Shown piece by piece: positions 34,999-47,606 of a stretch of DNA of 64,000 bases (position 1 is its first letter; every line of letters begins with the position of its first letter). The stretch is taken from positions 95,047,819 to 95,111,818 of the forward strand of contig CM057471.1 of assembly GCA_030035585.1 (NCBI GenBank), read 5' to 3'. Below the pieces are notes generated by a model that was not told where the DNA came from, searched no databases, and saw nothing but the letters and a program-made list of their open reading frames with translations. The position numbers and the translations under genes were made by a program. Source of the DNA: Dugong dugon. Its lineage: Eukaryota > Chordata > Mammalia > Sirenia > Dugongidae.

Positions 34999-35068
34999 TT
35001 GTTGTTAGGGGCCATCGAGTTGGTGACAATTCATAGTGACCCCATGTACAACAGAACAAAACATTGTC
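34999..35068 (-). mobile_element. RTE 3' terminal scrap
   Basis: GTTGTTGTTAGGGGCCATCG and GACCCCATGTACAACAGAAC: the last 70 bases of an RTE in minus orientation, a severely 5'-truncated copy. Confidence 0.8.
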
Positions 35069-35282
35069 TATTAATTTAAATAGTATTAATTTTAAACTGT
35101 AAGCCTCAGATTATTTTAATTTTGGTAATTTAAACCATTTCTAAACTCAGGCATTAATGCAATGGATGAAGCAGCCAGATGCAAACTGTGGTGAGCTAGA
35201 GAGGTATGCTGCCCTGTCTACAGGTAGACCCAATGTTTTCGTATTTCTCTACTTTTACAAGAGAATCAAAACAGTTTGGTTG

Positions 35283-37666
35283 TTGTTGTCATCAGGTGCC
35301 ATGGAGTCGGTTACAACTCAGAGCGACCCCATGTACAACAGAAGGAAACACTGCCCAGTCCTTCGGCATCCTCACAATCTATATGTTTGAACCCACTGTT
35401 GCAGTCACTGTGTCAATCCATCTCATTGTGGGTTTTCCTCTTTTTTGCTGACCCTCTACTTTACCAAGCATGATGTCCTTCTTCCAGGGACCGGTCCCTC
35501 CTGATAACATGTCCAAAGTACGTGAGACAAAGTCTTGCCATCCTTGCTTTAAGGAGGATGTATCTGGCTGCACTTCTTACAAGACAGATTTGTTCCTTCT
35601 TCTGGCAGTCCAAGACATAATCAATATTCTTCACCAACACCATAATTCAAAGATGTCAATTCTTCTTCAGTCTTCCTTATTCATCATTATCCAGCTTTCA
35701 CATGCATGTAAGGCGACTGAAAACACCATGGCTTGAGTAAGGCACACCTTAGTCCTCAAGGTGACATCTTTGCTTTTTAGCACTTTCAAGAGGTCTCTTG
35801 CAGCAGATTTACTCAATGCAATGCATCATTTGATGTCTTGACTGCTGCTTCCATGGGTGTTGATTGTGGACCCAAGTAAAATGAAATCCTTGACAACTTC
35901 AATCTTTTCTCCTGTTTATCATGATGTTGCTTATTGGTCCATTTGTGAGGACTTTTGTTTTCTTTATGTTGAGGTGTAATCTATACTGAAGGCGGTAGTC
36001 TTTATCTTCATCAGTAAGTACTTCAAGTACGCTTTGCTTTCAGCAAGCAAGGTTGTATCATCTGCATATCACAGGCTATTAATGAGTCTTCCTCCAATCC
36101 TGATGCTATTCTTCTTCCAACAGTCCAGCTTCTTGGATTATTTGCTCAGCATACAGACTAAGTAAGTATGGCGAAAGGATACAACCCTGACACACACCTT
36201 TCCTGACTTTAAACAACACAGCATCCCCTTATTCTGTTGGAATGACTGTCTCTTGGTCTATGCACTGGTTCCTCAAGAGCACAATTAAGTGTTCCGGAAT
36301 TCCCATTCTTTGCAATGTTATCCATAATTTGTTACAATCCACGTAGTCAAATGCCTTTGCATTGTCAATTAAACACAAGTAAACATCTTTCTGGTATTCT
36401 CTGCTTTCAGCCAAGAGCCATCTTTCTGACTTTAGCAATGATATCCCTCGTCCTGTGTCATCTTCTGAATCCAGCTTGAATTTCTGGCAGTTCCCTGTTG
36501 ATATACTGCTGCAGCCACTTTTGAATGATCTTTCGCAAAATTTTACTTGTGTATGATATTAATGATATTGTTTGATAATTTGCACATTCTGTTGGATCAC
36601 TTTTCTTTGGAATGGGCACAAATATGGATCTCTTCCAGTCAGCAGGCCAGGTAGCTATCTTCCAAATTTCTTGGCATAGATGAGCGAGTACCTCCAGTGC
36701 TGTATCCGTTTATTGAAACATCTCAATTGGTTTTCCATCAATTCCTGGACTCTTGTGTTTTGCCAGTGCCTTCAGTGCAGCTTGGACTTCTTTCAGTATC
36801 TTTGGTTCTAGATCATATGGTAGTTCCTGAAATGGTTAACACTGACCAATTCTTTTTGGTACAGTGACTATCGGTATTCCTTCCATTTTCTCTTGATGCT
36901 TCCTGCATCATTCTATATTTTCCCTGTAGAATCCTTCAATATTACAATTCAAGGCTTGAATTTTTTCTTCAGTTCTTTCAGCTTGAGAAATGCTGAGAGT
37001 GTTCTTCCCTTTTGGTTTTCTAACTCCACGTCTTTCCACATGTCACTGTAATATTTACTTTGTCTTCTCGAGCTGCCCTTTGAAATCTTCTGTTCAGCTC
37101 TTTACATCTTTCATTTCTTCTGTTCACTTTAGCTACTCGACGTTCAAAAGCAAGTTTCAGGGTCTCTTCTGACATTCCTTTTAGTCTTTTCTTTCCCGTA
37201 TTTTTAATGACCTTTTGCTTTCTTCATGTACGATTTCCTTGATGTCATTCCACAACTTGTCTGGTCTTCAGTCATTAGTGTTCAATGTGTCAAATCTATT
37301 CTTGAAATGGTCTCTAAAGTCAGGTGGGATATACTCAAACGGTTGTATTTTGGCTCTCATGGACTTGCTCTAATTTTGTTCTGCTTCAGCTTGAACTTGC
37401 ATATGAGGAATTGATGGTCTGTTCTGCAGTTGGCCCCTGGCCTTTTTCTGACTTATGATATTGAGCTTTTCTCCATTGTCTCTTTCCACACATGGAGTCG
37501 ATTTGATCCCTGTGTATTCCATCTGGTGAGATCTATGTGTACAGTTGCCATTTACGTTGTTAAAAAAGGTATTTGCAATAAATAAGTTGTCGGCCTTGCA
37601 AAATTCTATCATGCGATCTCCGGCGTCATTTCTATCACCAAGGCCATATTTTCCAACTACCGAGAT
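35283..37666 (-). mobile_element. RTE LINE, 2.4-kb copy in QNG1 intron 3
   Basis: From the 3' tail (GTTGTTGTCATCAGGTGCCA) to the endonuclease region (CACCAAGGCCATATTTTCCA near 37640). Remnants include motif A of reverse transcriptase (YLCLIDNAKAFDYVDCNKLW near 36340), the endonuclease/linker boundary near 37300-37500 and the MIEFCKADNLFIANTFF piece near 37600. Many frame breaks make it non-functional. Oriented in the same direction as QNG1. Confidence 0.9.
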
Positions 37667-38024
37667 CTCCTAATTTTCAACTAATTCAAATTGGCAACTA
37701 ATTAAATTTAATTAGTGGTAAATTAATTTAGTTAGTGTTGGCAACTCATTAAAAATTGCTTAAAGCACCGTTCAGGCCAAAGGAAATACATCGTAAGCTG
37801 CATTTGGCCTCTTGGCCACCAATCTGCACACCCCCCAAAACAGCTTCTAAGTATCCCAGAGACTCTGTGATCCACAGAAGTAGGGAAAATGCACCTAGCC
37901 CCTCTGGGTTCCACTCTGTCACCTGGCATCTTAAGTAATGTTACTCATGCCCCCTCCACCCACCTCTCTCCCCGCTGTGTTTAGGCACTGATCAGTGGGG
38001 CAGGTAGGAGAGAGACACTAACTT
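37667..38024. other. QNG1 intron 3, unassigned
   Basis: Starts with a locally repetitive AACTAATT/TTAATTAG stretch (37670-37750), then mixed sequence. No feature supported. Confidence 0.4.
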
Positions 38025-38213
38025 CTGCTGCCATCGAGTCGATTCATAGCGACCCTACAGGACAGAGTACAGCTGCCCCACAGGGTTTCCAACACTTTAA
38101 TCTTTATGGGAGCAGACTGCCACATCTTTTTCCCATGGAGCAGCTGGTGGGTTTAAACAGCCAGCCTTCTGGTTAGCAACCAAGCACTTAACCACTGTAC
38201 CACCAGGGCAGTG
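38025..38213 (-). repeat. AfroSINE, minus orientation, long form
   Basis: From GCCATCGAGTCGATTCATAG to ACTGTACCACCAGGGCAGTG, including the CCACATCTTTTTCCCATGGAG block. Confidence 0.9.
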
Positions 38214-38834
38214 TAAACACTAACTGGCTCCCTCCATTCCTTACTTTGCCCCAAGTGCTAGCATACAAAACCATTCTTCTTCAATTCTAATGCTAATTAA
38301 GTCCTTCAAACTTGACTATCAACTTGCCAGAATTGCCAAATCATGTATGAATCCCAGGGCTTAAAGCTAAATAAGAAAAGAAAACTGTGGCAGACAACCT
38401 CTAACATTACCCCCAAAGACTCTTGCTTCCTGTTCTTCACCCCCTTGTGTAATCCCTTGCCCTTGAGTGTGGGCTAGGTTAAGTGACTTGTTTCTAACAA
38501 ATTGAATTTAGCAGAAGTGATGGAAAATTACTTCCAAATTAGGATACAAAAAACTGTGGCTTCTGTCTGGGGTGCTCTTGTATTCTCACTCTATCTTGGA
38601 TCTCTCACCCTGTGGGGAGGCAGATCTGTAGAGACGACCATGTGGTCAGGGACCAAGGCCTGCTAACAACCATGAGTGTGAGCTTGAAGACAGACTGCCC
38701 CCAAGTCAAGCCATTAGATGAGACTGCAGCCCCAACTGATAGAAGCACCCAGATTCCTGACCCATAGAAGCTGTGATGTTTGTTGTTTTAAACCATTAAT
38801 TTTTAGCATAATTTGTTATACAGCAATAGATAAC
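38214..38834. other. QNG1 intron 3, unassigned
   Basis: The stretch 38390-38830 (CCCCCAAAGACTCTTGCTTC to TTTTAAACCATTAATTTTTAGC) looks like an old MaLR-type or other LTR relic. No exon is seen. Confidence 0.4.
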
Positions 38835-38839
38835 TATAG

Positions 38840-39238
38840 TGGGTTGAACTGTGTCTTCTAAAATGGTATGTTCAAGTCCTAACCCCCAGTACCTGTGAAT
38901 GTGACCTTATTTGGAAAAAGGGTCTTTGCAGATAGGTAGGCCCTAAATCCAATGACTAGTGTCCTTACATAAGGAGAGGACACAAAGACACAGAGACACA
39001 CAAGTAAGATGGAGGTAAAGACTGGAGTGATGCAGCTACCAGCCAAGGAGCGCCAAGGATTGCTGGGAGCCACCAGAAGCTAGGAAGAGGCAAGGAAGGA
39101 TCTTCAAAGGGAGCGTGGCCCTGCTGACCCCTTAATTTTGGATTTCTAGCCCCCAGAACTTTGAAACAATAAATTTCTGTTGTTTTAAGCCACTGAGTTT
39201 GTGGTAATTTGCTATGGCAGCCCTAGGAAACTAACACA
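38840..39238 (+). mobile_element. MaLR-type solo LTR, older subfamily
   Basis: TGGGTTGAACTGTGTCTTCT at the start, the GTGACCTTATTTGGAAAAAG core, GCCAAGGATTGCTGGGAGCC, AATAAATTTCTGTTGTTTTA and an ACTAACACA end. This subfamily is widespread in placental mammals. ATAACTA occurs on both sides but is too loose to be sure of the target duplication. Confidence 0.85.
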
Positions 39239-39656
39239 ATAACTAATACAGTATAGAATGGGGGCATGGACTTTGAAACAGAAAACATGTGAAATGACTG
39301 AAACCATCTGAGAGGACTGATAAGCATAGGGTAGAGTCAAGGAAGGTAACAATCCCACCGTATTAGGCCTAAAAGTCAGCCCCAGAATCACAGTGAAAAA
39401 TCTAGGTTTAGCAAGACTGTATGTCAGTCTTTATAACTGGCTAAGAAATATGCCTTTGGTAAAGAGATGGGTTAAAAATAAAGTAGACAGAAATCTGGGT
39501 AGAACTTCCAAGGGCTGAAACCTGGAGATTTCCAGAAGAGGAGAGAGGAAAAAGGATATAAGCATAACACATCTACAGGTTTGGAAGAAGTATCATTGGA
39601 GGCCAGTTAAGGAAGTTCATCCGGTCAAGCCAACCTGGGCCTAGATTTCACATAAG
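39239..39656. other. QNG1 intron 3, unassigned
   Basis: No feature supported. Confidence 0.4.
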
Positions 39657-39827
39657 ATCCAAAAAAGATCAAACCCACTGCCATTGAGTTGATTCCAACT
39701 CATAGTGACTCTACAGGACAGAGTAGAACTGCCCCATAAGGTTTCCAAGGAACGGCAGGTGAATGCAAACCACTGACCTTCTGGTTAGAAGCAAAGCTCT
39801 TTAACCATTACACCACCAGGGCTCCTT
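39657..39827 (-). repeat. AfroSINE, minus orientation
   Basis: From AAACCCACTGCCATTGAGTT to TTACACCACCAGGGCTCC. Confidence 0.92.
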
Positions 39828-40017
39828 ACTTAAGATAAGTTTTTAAAAAAAATCAGCGTACTAAACTTGTGTATCCTTTTACTTTTATAGTTTTTATCTT
39901 ACTTTGTTTCTCCCTTAGTTTTCCAATAAAGTTCTTCAAAAAAAAAAAAATCCGATTTTGCTTAAATAAACTAAGGGGCAAAGGAATTTGTCTACCCTAA
40001 GGACAGCTGCCACCACC

Positions 40018-40480
40018 CATTTGTGTTTGTCATAGTGCCATGGCTTACATGTTGCTATGATGCTGGAAGCTATGCCACTGGTATTTCAAATGCCAGCAGG
40101 GTCACCCATGGTGGACAGGTTTCAGCAAAGCTTCCAGACTAAGACAGACTAGGAAGAAAGGCCTGGTGATCTACTGCTGGAAATCAGCCAATGAAAACCT
40201 TATGGATTACAACAGAACATTATCTGACTCACTTGCTTTGGACACGTGATTAGGTGAGATCAATCGATACAGAAGGACAAACTTTGGTGAAGTACAGGGC
40301 CAATGTGAGTGAAAGGAACTCTAGGTGAGACGGACTGGCATGATAGCTACAAGGATGGACTCAAACATGCCAGTGATCCTGAGGATGATACAGGACCAGG
40401 CAACTTTTCATTATGTTGTACACAAGGCCACCATGAGCTGGAGTCCACTTGACGGCAGCTATCTATATATCTATCTAAGG
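40018..40480 (+). mobile_element. Internally deleted RTE with both ends
   Basis: The 5' part (CATGTTGCTATGATGCTGGA, GGGTCACCCATGGTGGACAG, GCTTCCAGACTAAGACAGAC) matches the start of the RTE. The 3' part (GGATGATACAGGACCAGGCA to GAGCTGGAGTCCACTTGACG) matches its end, followed by an ATCT-type tail. All coding sequence except a short stretch is absent. It is a non-autonomous derivative. Confidence 0.8.
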
Positions 40481-41778
40481 ATGCCACAGTACCCTTTTAG
40501 AGACTAGGTATACTGGATGCAGTGACAACTATAGCTGGACATCTGGAAAAAGCTTCTGGAACTGAAATAGATGGGAGAAGAAAATTCAGATGGCTCTGTA
40601 CAACTATGCTAGATAATCCCTTCTCACTGGTTTTTTCACAGTAGCAGAGACATTTAAGTACTATAAAAACTGAGTCAGGAAAAGCTATGTGGAAAGGTAG
40701 CATTTGAGCTAAGTCTCTGTCAATGTGTAGAATCTGAATTGAAAAAAGAACATCTGGATGAGGGAAACCATGCAAGAAAATGCTTAACGATAGGAATGAG
40801 CATACATGGCACATACATGGGCCAGAAAAAGATCAACAAAATATAGCTGTATACAAAAGCCATGGCAGCTAAATGCTGTTCCTTTTAAAGGTATCCAACC
40901 ATTAATGACCCAGGACATGAGCACTACTACATAAAATAGTATGTTCTTTTTTCAAATGAGGAAACACAGGGACAAATGGTTTGCCTGAGATGGCATAAAA
41001 ACCTGATAGAACCAACCATAGCAATAATGGCACCTTTATATTCTGTGTTATTTCTGTCTTCAGGGATTTAAATCTATTCCACAAGAGAAAATAATTCAAC
41101 TGTAAAACTACTTTTCAAAAAAAATAGCAGAAAATATTGTGCCCAACTGAAAAGAGATTAACATTTCATATTAACAGGAAAATCATATATTTTCTTATGC
41201 AAAGAAATATTTAAAAAACAAAAAGCTAATTTTCACACTCTTCTCAACCCAATGTATCTATATTCACATAATATAATAAGGCTCCCACTCTTGAGAATCA
41301 GTAGTCTAATCCAATAATGATGAATAAATAAGCCTAGAGAAGTGACTGACTTGTGTAAGGTAACCCAGTGGCAGACCCTGGAGCCTCCTACTCCAAATCC
41401 ACTACACACACAACCTCTCTCTCAGTCCACCTTTTATATTACAATGTAGTGTGCTCTTCAGCTTAACACTCTTCAAATACTAAACCTGATGAACAGTGTT
41501 GCACACCTTATGTGACAAATTTAGGCTTCATTTTTTTATTAGGCTCTGAAATTATAATGTCCAAAAAGAACAATTTTCCACAATACCAGTATTCCACAGG
41601 CAAACAAAAAAAACAGCAGTTTCCCCTGTTTTAATTCCTCTTGCGTTTTTTTAACATATACTTTTAGCAATAAATAGTGCTTTTTTTTAAAAACAAAGAA
41701 GAACCTGTGTTAACAAAACTAAATGGAGATTCAACAATTCATAGTATAACAAAGAATTACTTAATTAAGGTTGCAAAC
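40481..41778. other. QNG1 intron 3, proximal part, unassigned
   Basis: Mixed AT-rich sequence. 41330-41420 (AGTGACTGACTTGTGTAAGG, CCAGTGGCAGACCCTGGAGC) resembles a MIR-type ancient SINE. The donor for exon 3 lies at 41778-41777 (GT on the minus strand). Confidence 0.45.
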
Positions 41779-41974
41779 CTTTAAGAAGCTTCTTCTGTAG
41801 TTCATCAGAGTATCTCAGGGCCCCAAGATGAAGAAGAACCTGAGGTAATCTATAGTCAGCAAACATGGTGATACTGGAAATGTCCTTAAAGCAACCATCT
41901 CCTTTTCCTTCTAACACACTCCATGTATCCGCCACAAGGATCTGGGCCCGTTTATAAAAAGAAATCCTTTTTCC
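41779..41974 (-). CDS. QNG1: QNG1 exon 3
   Basis: Found by homology to the expected order of the protein. Acceptor TTGATCAG|GGA at 41975, donor AAAG|GTTTGC at 41778; 196 bases, starting in phase 0 and ending with one base of a Gly codon. It encodes [18 protein letters not shown], then [20 protein letters not shown] and [11 protein letters not shown]. The FADYRLPQ segment and the FYKRAQ stretch are strongly conserved in the queuosine salvage family and probably line the active site. No methionine lies at its start and it is short, so it is easily missed. The GTTTGC donor is GT but otherwise weak. Confidence 0.94.
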
Positions 41975-43514
41975 CTGATCAATGAAAAGAATGTAATTGT
42001 TAGCGGGTACCTGAAAGCTTTATGCATGTTATAAAAAAAAGGCACATGTTGTGAACATTTTTTCAAGGGCAGAATAATCTTTCTTACTTTGCTAGTAAGA
42101 ATTTATAGAACTTTTACAGAAAAAAAAAAAAGTCTACTAAACACTAATTTCCTACATTGCTACAAAGTTACTTCCTATTGTTTTCATGGCACAGAAAATA
42201 CAATTTATGTAATCGTAGTACTATTTAGTGTTCTTTTTCAGTGGCATTACTTCATATACAAATTTCTATGTGTCACCCTTATCTGATAGCTTATTATGTC
42301 TAATGGCTAGTCCTTTTCAAAGTTTCTTAAATTTAATATATATATATGTTTTTTATGATTACAACAGTAATTCCCCCTGGCTGAATAAAATACAGAAGAG
42401 TATACAGAAGAAAGTAATCATCCCTAAGCTTACTTTTGAAGATAATCACAACATTCATTAATTTTTTAACTGTTTCTTTTCAGATAATATGATTAATTTA
42501 AATTTATGTCAGTGATAAGAGTATAACTGAGCTACGACCGGAATTTATCTACTCTAACATTTTTGCAAACGGTTAAAGTCAACATGTAAGTCCATATACT
42601 AAAACAACCTAAGTGTATTTATACATGAAGAAACAAAGTTAACCAAGCATTATAAGACGGTAGGTTATAATTTAACTCAGGAATTTTCTGTAAAACTACA
42701 AATGAAGATCAGTATAGACTAAGAAAAACGTAAGACAATCACAATTTACTTCTAGTCCTAATACCAATGGTAAAAACCTCACATCATCTTCATACAACTG
42801 CTTGTCTGCTAAATGGGAAAAATCAATATTACTGGCTCCCAAAATATATCCTCACCATCTTAGAGAATGTTCTAATAAGTAAATGACATAATTAAAAAAT
42901 TAAATTCCTCAAGGAAAGGCTCCACACAAATAGGAGTTCCATAAGATGATAACATAAATTCCTTTATTTACCATATTTCTACACAAATAACACGTGCGTT
43001 ATATGTTTTTTGCCAACTACACACGCTCCCTCCCTATTTTCATAAGCAAGCTACACCACACATTATATGCGTGGGCACATTATTTGCGAAAATACAATCC
43101 TAAGAAAACTCCAATGATATTCTATACTAACGACAGATAATCTAATATTGCTTAACCTTAAGGTACATCTATTGAAATCAATCCAGACCTACTTTTACTA
43201 AATATATTAATACTAAGGTCACCATTAGGAAAGTCAGGATCATGTTTTCCAGGGCAAACACATATGGTCATTTCTCGACACGTCGTAAAGTCTGTAAATT
43301 AAATTTAGTGCTGGGAGAACAAATCACCATTTCGAAGCATTCCTACATGATGCTATGAATCTATATTCCCAAACTTTTCCAAATATGGCAACCTCTACAT
43401 AAAATGGCCTTATATACACTAGCAAGGTTTCTAGTTCCAGGTCTAGTGTATAAAAAGCAAGATATAAAACTCAACTATTAAACACAATTATACCATAAAG
43501 TGTATTACAATAAA
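41975..43514. other. QNG1 intron 2, unassigned
   Basis: AT-rich, apparently unique or very old sequence with no exon or named repeat. Confidence 0.45.
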
Positions 43515-43682
43515 AAAAAAAACCACACCCACTGCCATTGAGCTGATTCTGATTCACAGTGACCCTACAGAACACAGCAGAACTGCCCTCTGGGTTTCCA
43601 AGCAGGAGCTGATGGATTCGAACTGCCGACCTTTTGGTTAGCAGCTGAGCTCTTCTTAACCACTGAGCCACCAGGGCTCCTT
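43515..43682 (-). repeat. AfroSINE, minus orientation
   Basis: From AAAAAACCACACCCACTGCC to GAGCCACCAGGGCTCC. Confidence 0.92.
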
Positions 43683-44534
43683 ATTACAATAGACAGAAAC
43701 TATTACCTGCTATTTTTCAAGAAGATTTGTAGAGCAAAATGGAAAAAACTAGGGATAAAACCTGTATAACAAATCAGTGCTAGCACCTAAGAAAACATAT
43801 AAATTGTCAAATCATGACCACTGTTTCCATGGTAGCAGTCTAGTTCATCACAAAGATTATGTTATAATACCATTTAAAATGAAAAGAAAAACACACACAC
43901 ACACAAAAGAAGATTTAAGTGAGGAATTTAAAAATAAATTCAAATGATCTATAAAACATTTTCTTAAAAAGCTGGTTATGGTTTTAGTAAGCAAATGATT
44001 TTAGTAATTGAATTCTGGTCTCTAAAGTATTAACTGATAGCACTGAAAATACCAATAAATCCCAAAATAACAATTCCCTATATGTTCCATAATATTGCTT
44101 TGTGCACACATTATTTTCAAAATACCTTTACAAAAAAATTATCAGTGAAAAACTCTATGAACATAAGTTAATTTTCATCAACAAACTCTTCAATAAATTT
44201 ATCATGAATAGAAAGGTCAAAGATGACAAATGTTATCTACTGAACTATCAAAAAAGGTGATCATTCTCATGCACATTTATCAGTATGTCAGAGTAAAGAT
44301 GATAGCTTAAGGAAGCAGATTCATTAGTTAGTACTTTCACACAGTTACTGCATATCTAAATCAGAGTCATTTACAGGGCATAAAATGTAGTTCCTCTTTA
44401 TCTATTGATCAGAATATCTGAGGGTGGGACTTGGAAATGTATCTGAATTTTAAGCTTCCTAAGTGATTCTGGGATACAGCCAGCTTTGGAAACTCATCTA
44501 AATCTTTAAAATTTGTTTTAAAAAAAAAAAAAAA
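43683..44534. other. QNG1 intron 2, unassigned
   Basis: AT-rich; a short (CA)n run at 43890-43905; 44400-44500 resembles a MER5-type relic. Ends in an A-run at 44520-44540 that is probably the T-rich SINE tail in reverse. Confidence 0.4.
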
Positions 44535-44680
44535 AAAAAACAACCTATTGCCATCAAGTGGATTCCAACTTATAGCAACCTTATAGGACAGAGCAGAACT
44601 GCCCTATAGGGTTTCTAAGGAGCAGCTGGTGGATTCGAACTGCTAACCTTTTGGTTAGCAGCCACAACTCTTAACCTAGT
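44535..44680 (-). repeat. AfroSINE, minus orientation, 5'-truncated
   Basis: From AAACAACCTATTGCCATCAA to GCAGCCACAACTCTTAACC; the head sequence (GCACCACCAGGG) is missing. Confidence 0.88.
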
Positions 44681-45330
44681 CTGAGTAAATAAGTATATAT
44701 TTAAAGCAATTACAACTATATTTGTGCAAACTGTCAAAGATTAAAAAATATAGCAACCAAGGTTGGTGAAGGGGTAGAGAAAGGGCACTCTCATATGCCG
44801 CTGATAGTCTTGGTTATCATCTTTGTGGAGAGCAGTCAGCATTGTTATGTATCAGAAGGCTGAAAATCCCAGCCAAGTTCTGGCTTAGGAATTTCACTAC
44901 TAGGAATGCATTCTGAGATAATAATTATCGTTTCTAGAAAGATTTAAACAGTTGTACAGTATTGCTTATAATCGCATAAAGCTAAAAACAGCTTAAACAG
45001 CCAACAAATAATTATGGTACTGTACATTCATATGGTGGAATATTGGGAAACCATGAAAAATGTTGCTGTGAAAGAATTTTTATCAACATTAGAAAGACAT
45101 TTATAATATGATATTAAGTTTAAAAATTTATACAGCATGATCCTATTTTTGTCCCCCTGGACCCATGTATTCACACACATAGGAAAAGATCAAATAGTGA
45201 ACAGTGGTTATCTCTGGGTGGTAGAATGGAGACTGCTTCTCTGTACAAATTCTGTAATTAACATGTTTTACTTTTGCATTAGAAAATTTAAAAATATGAA
45301 TAAAAAGATATATTTGAATTTAACACTTTA
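44681..45330 (+). mobile_element. Old L1/HAL1-like 3' end
   Basis: Landmarks: GGTTGGTGAAGGGGTAGAGA, GGAATTTCACTACTAGGAAT, TATGGTGGAATATTGGGAAA, GTGGTTATCTCTGGGTGGTA and ACATGTTTTACTTTTGCATT, followed by AATAAAAAG. This is the characteristic end of an old LINE-1 type element on the plus strand. Confidence 0.7.
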
Positions 45331-47346
45331 AATTTGAATTGACTGATCAAAGCATTAAGACAGCACCCACATGTGTTCAGTATTATGCTAGGTGCCGTAA
45401 GGGCTACAAAAATACAAAAATACATTGGTGAACACCAATGATAATCTCGCTTGCTACTGCATGGGAAAAATAAATGCATAATATTCCTTTAAGAATCTGC
45501 TAAGATTGTTACGTTTTGGGGATTTTTCTCTAAGAATGTATTTTAGAAATTAGTACTGATGGGAAATGGCTCGATGTACCAATTTTAAAATCTAATCTAT
45601 ATCCTAGTGCATTTTTTAAAAATCGAACTTTTCAGCAAAGCATATCAAAAGCACTATGCTGTAAATAAAACAATCTCAGTAAATGCTTGCTACGTCAATA
45701 CTATAATCTACCAAAAAAAAAAAAAAATTCACTTCTTTCCTCCAAAAAAACAAAAACAAAAAACAGGACAACTTGAAAGTAAACTACATGGTGTCCCAAA
45801 TTCATTCAATCCTGAAGTCACATTAAATTTAATCTTAGTCTTTCTTCTACTACAACCATGTAGATTCTAGAATATATGGATTATTACATATATGAATGAC
45901 AGTTAAATAAAATTTCTTTCATACACTGTTTAATATTAGATGGCCTGAATGATGTAGCAAGGAACTTCAAAGAAAAGGCTGAAATGACTTATGCCTCAAA
46001 GAGAAAGTTAAATCTCAAAGTAACCCTTGCATTAGCACAATGCTCAGTCAGAAACAGAATGAAATTCAACAGTGGCCTAGGGCCTCTTTTCTAGGAACTG
46101 TCTGCTCCATCCACACCCAGCAACCACACTTAATTGGTCATAATCCTTGCCCGTTCAATCAGTCCTTGTCCAGGATTTTTGGAACTGGAACTGAGAAAGA
46201 GTGTCTCCCCTTCTTTGATGGCTGAAGCAATAAGATGCCAAAATTCATGAACTGTTACATTTTCTACTTCATGGAGAAATGTGTCTGCAGTAAAAGTGGC
46301 ACCACATAAGCAAAAGATGAGAGATAGAATCCTGATGGCATTTGAGTCCCTGGTCCTGCATGTTCATGAAGCAGCTATATCCCTGTTCCCGATCCCATCC
46401 AAAAAGTCCTCTTTTAAACTTTAGAAATCTAGTTTCTGTGTTTGCCACTGCAATTAAAAGAATCTTAACTAACATACATAATCAGGCATCTCTCATTTTA
46501 CAGAGGCAGACTGACAAAATGTAGACTCAAAAGGCTAGCTACTTATTTCTTGACTATTTAACCTCTCAGACTTGATTTCCTTGTCTGCAAAAAGGGGACC
46601 ATAATGCTCCTAGTCCTTAGGCCCTACAGAGCTGTTCCGTGGATCAAATGAGACTGCATGTGCAAATACCTTTTAAGTCATAAAGTGCAATTAAAACAGT
46701 ATATTATTGGTAATTTTAGTTGTTGTTGAATTGTAATCACAGAGAATAGCTATAAAATTTCAATTTGGTATATGTATCCATTAGCTTATTCAATGAATCA
46801 ATTTATATTATGTGATTACTCTGAAGTTGACTCCAATTGCGTCACAATTAAAATACACAGTGATAAAGGATTCTAAAAGAGTTTTATAAAAACAGAATCC
46901 AGGTGCACCCTGGAAGAATATAAAAATGTTCACCATTAAAAAATACATCTAGTCAATCTTTTTTTGTACCATAAAGCAAGTATCATTAAAGTACATTGAA
47001 TATGAAAAAGAAAACACATAGTGTATAACTTAGAACTAATTTTATTAGAGTAGAATTTAGTATGCATTCTCATTTTCATCCAAATTTTTTGAAGTAGTAA
47101 CAGGACCTCATTAACCCCAAGTGACATCATACTGAAGGTCAAGTTTGAAACATTTTAAAAGTACAAAGAAAAAAAGGACTAAAGAACAGAGCAGACATAC
47201 TGATTAGAAATCAGTTACTCTTTCTTGTCCACAGGGAATGAACTTCAAAACTTTAGTTTCTATTCTCAAAAGCAGTTCTGGAAGTAAAAGAGTTAACTCA
47301 TTAAGGATCGATAAGAATTCTAAAATCCCCAACAGAAGCGACTCAC
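45331..47346. other. QNG1 intron 2, proximal part, unassigned
   Basis: Includes old-SINE/L2-like stretches (45340-45450; 46550-46680, CTCAGACTTGATTTCCTTGT and GTTCCGTGGATCAAATGAGA as in MIR). No additional exon is needed because exons 2 and 3 join in phase. The donor GTGAGT for exon 2 is at 47346-47341. Confidence 0.45.
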
Positions 47347-47606
47347 CTCAAACTGAGTCACATCTCTGTAAGAAGGAAAACTTTCAACTACCAGGTGCAT
47401 TAACTTCTGTGCGCTTTGTTCACTTTTTCGGACACAATTAAGAAAAGAGCCTTCAAACTTCTCAAGCAGAATTTTCCCAGTTTCATTTAAAATCCTATGC
47501 CTCTCTTCTATCAAAGGCATGGGAACATCTGTGTCAGAACGGAATATATGCTGAACCTGCTCCAGGGTCACTGTGGCATAGTAGGAGGCACTAGTTATTG
47601 GTATAC
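47347..47606 (-). CDS. QNG1: QNG1 exon 2
   Basis: Acceptor TCTTTAAAG|GTATACC at 47607 and consensus donor GAG|GTGAGT at 47346. The 260 bases begin by completing a Gly codon from exon 1 and end in phase 0. It encodes [20 protein letters not shown], then [22 protein letters not shown] and [17 protein letters not shown]. In this family the region forms much of the helical lobe around the nucleotide pocket. The reading frame is intact. Confidence 0.96.
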
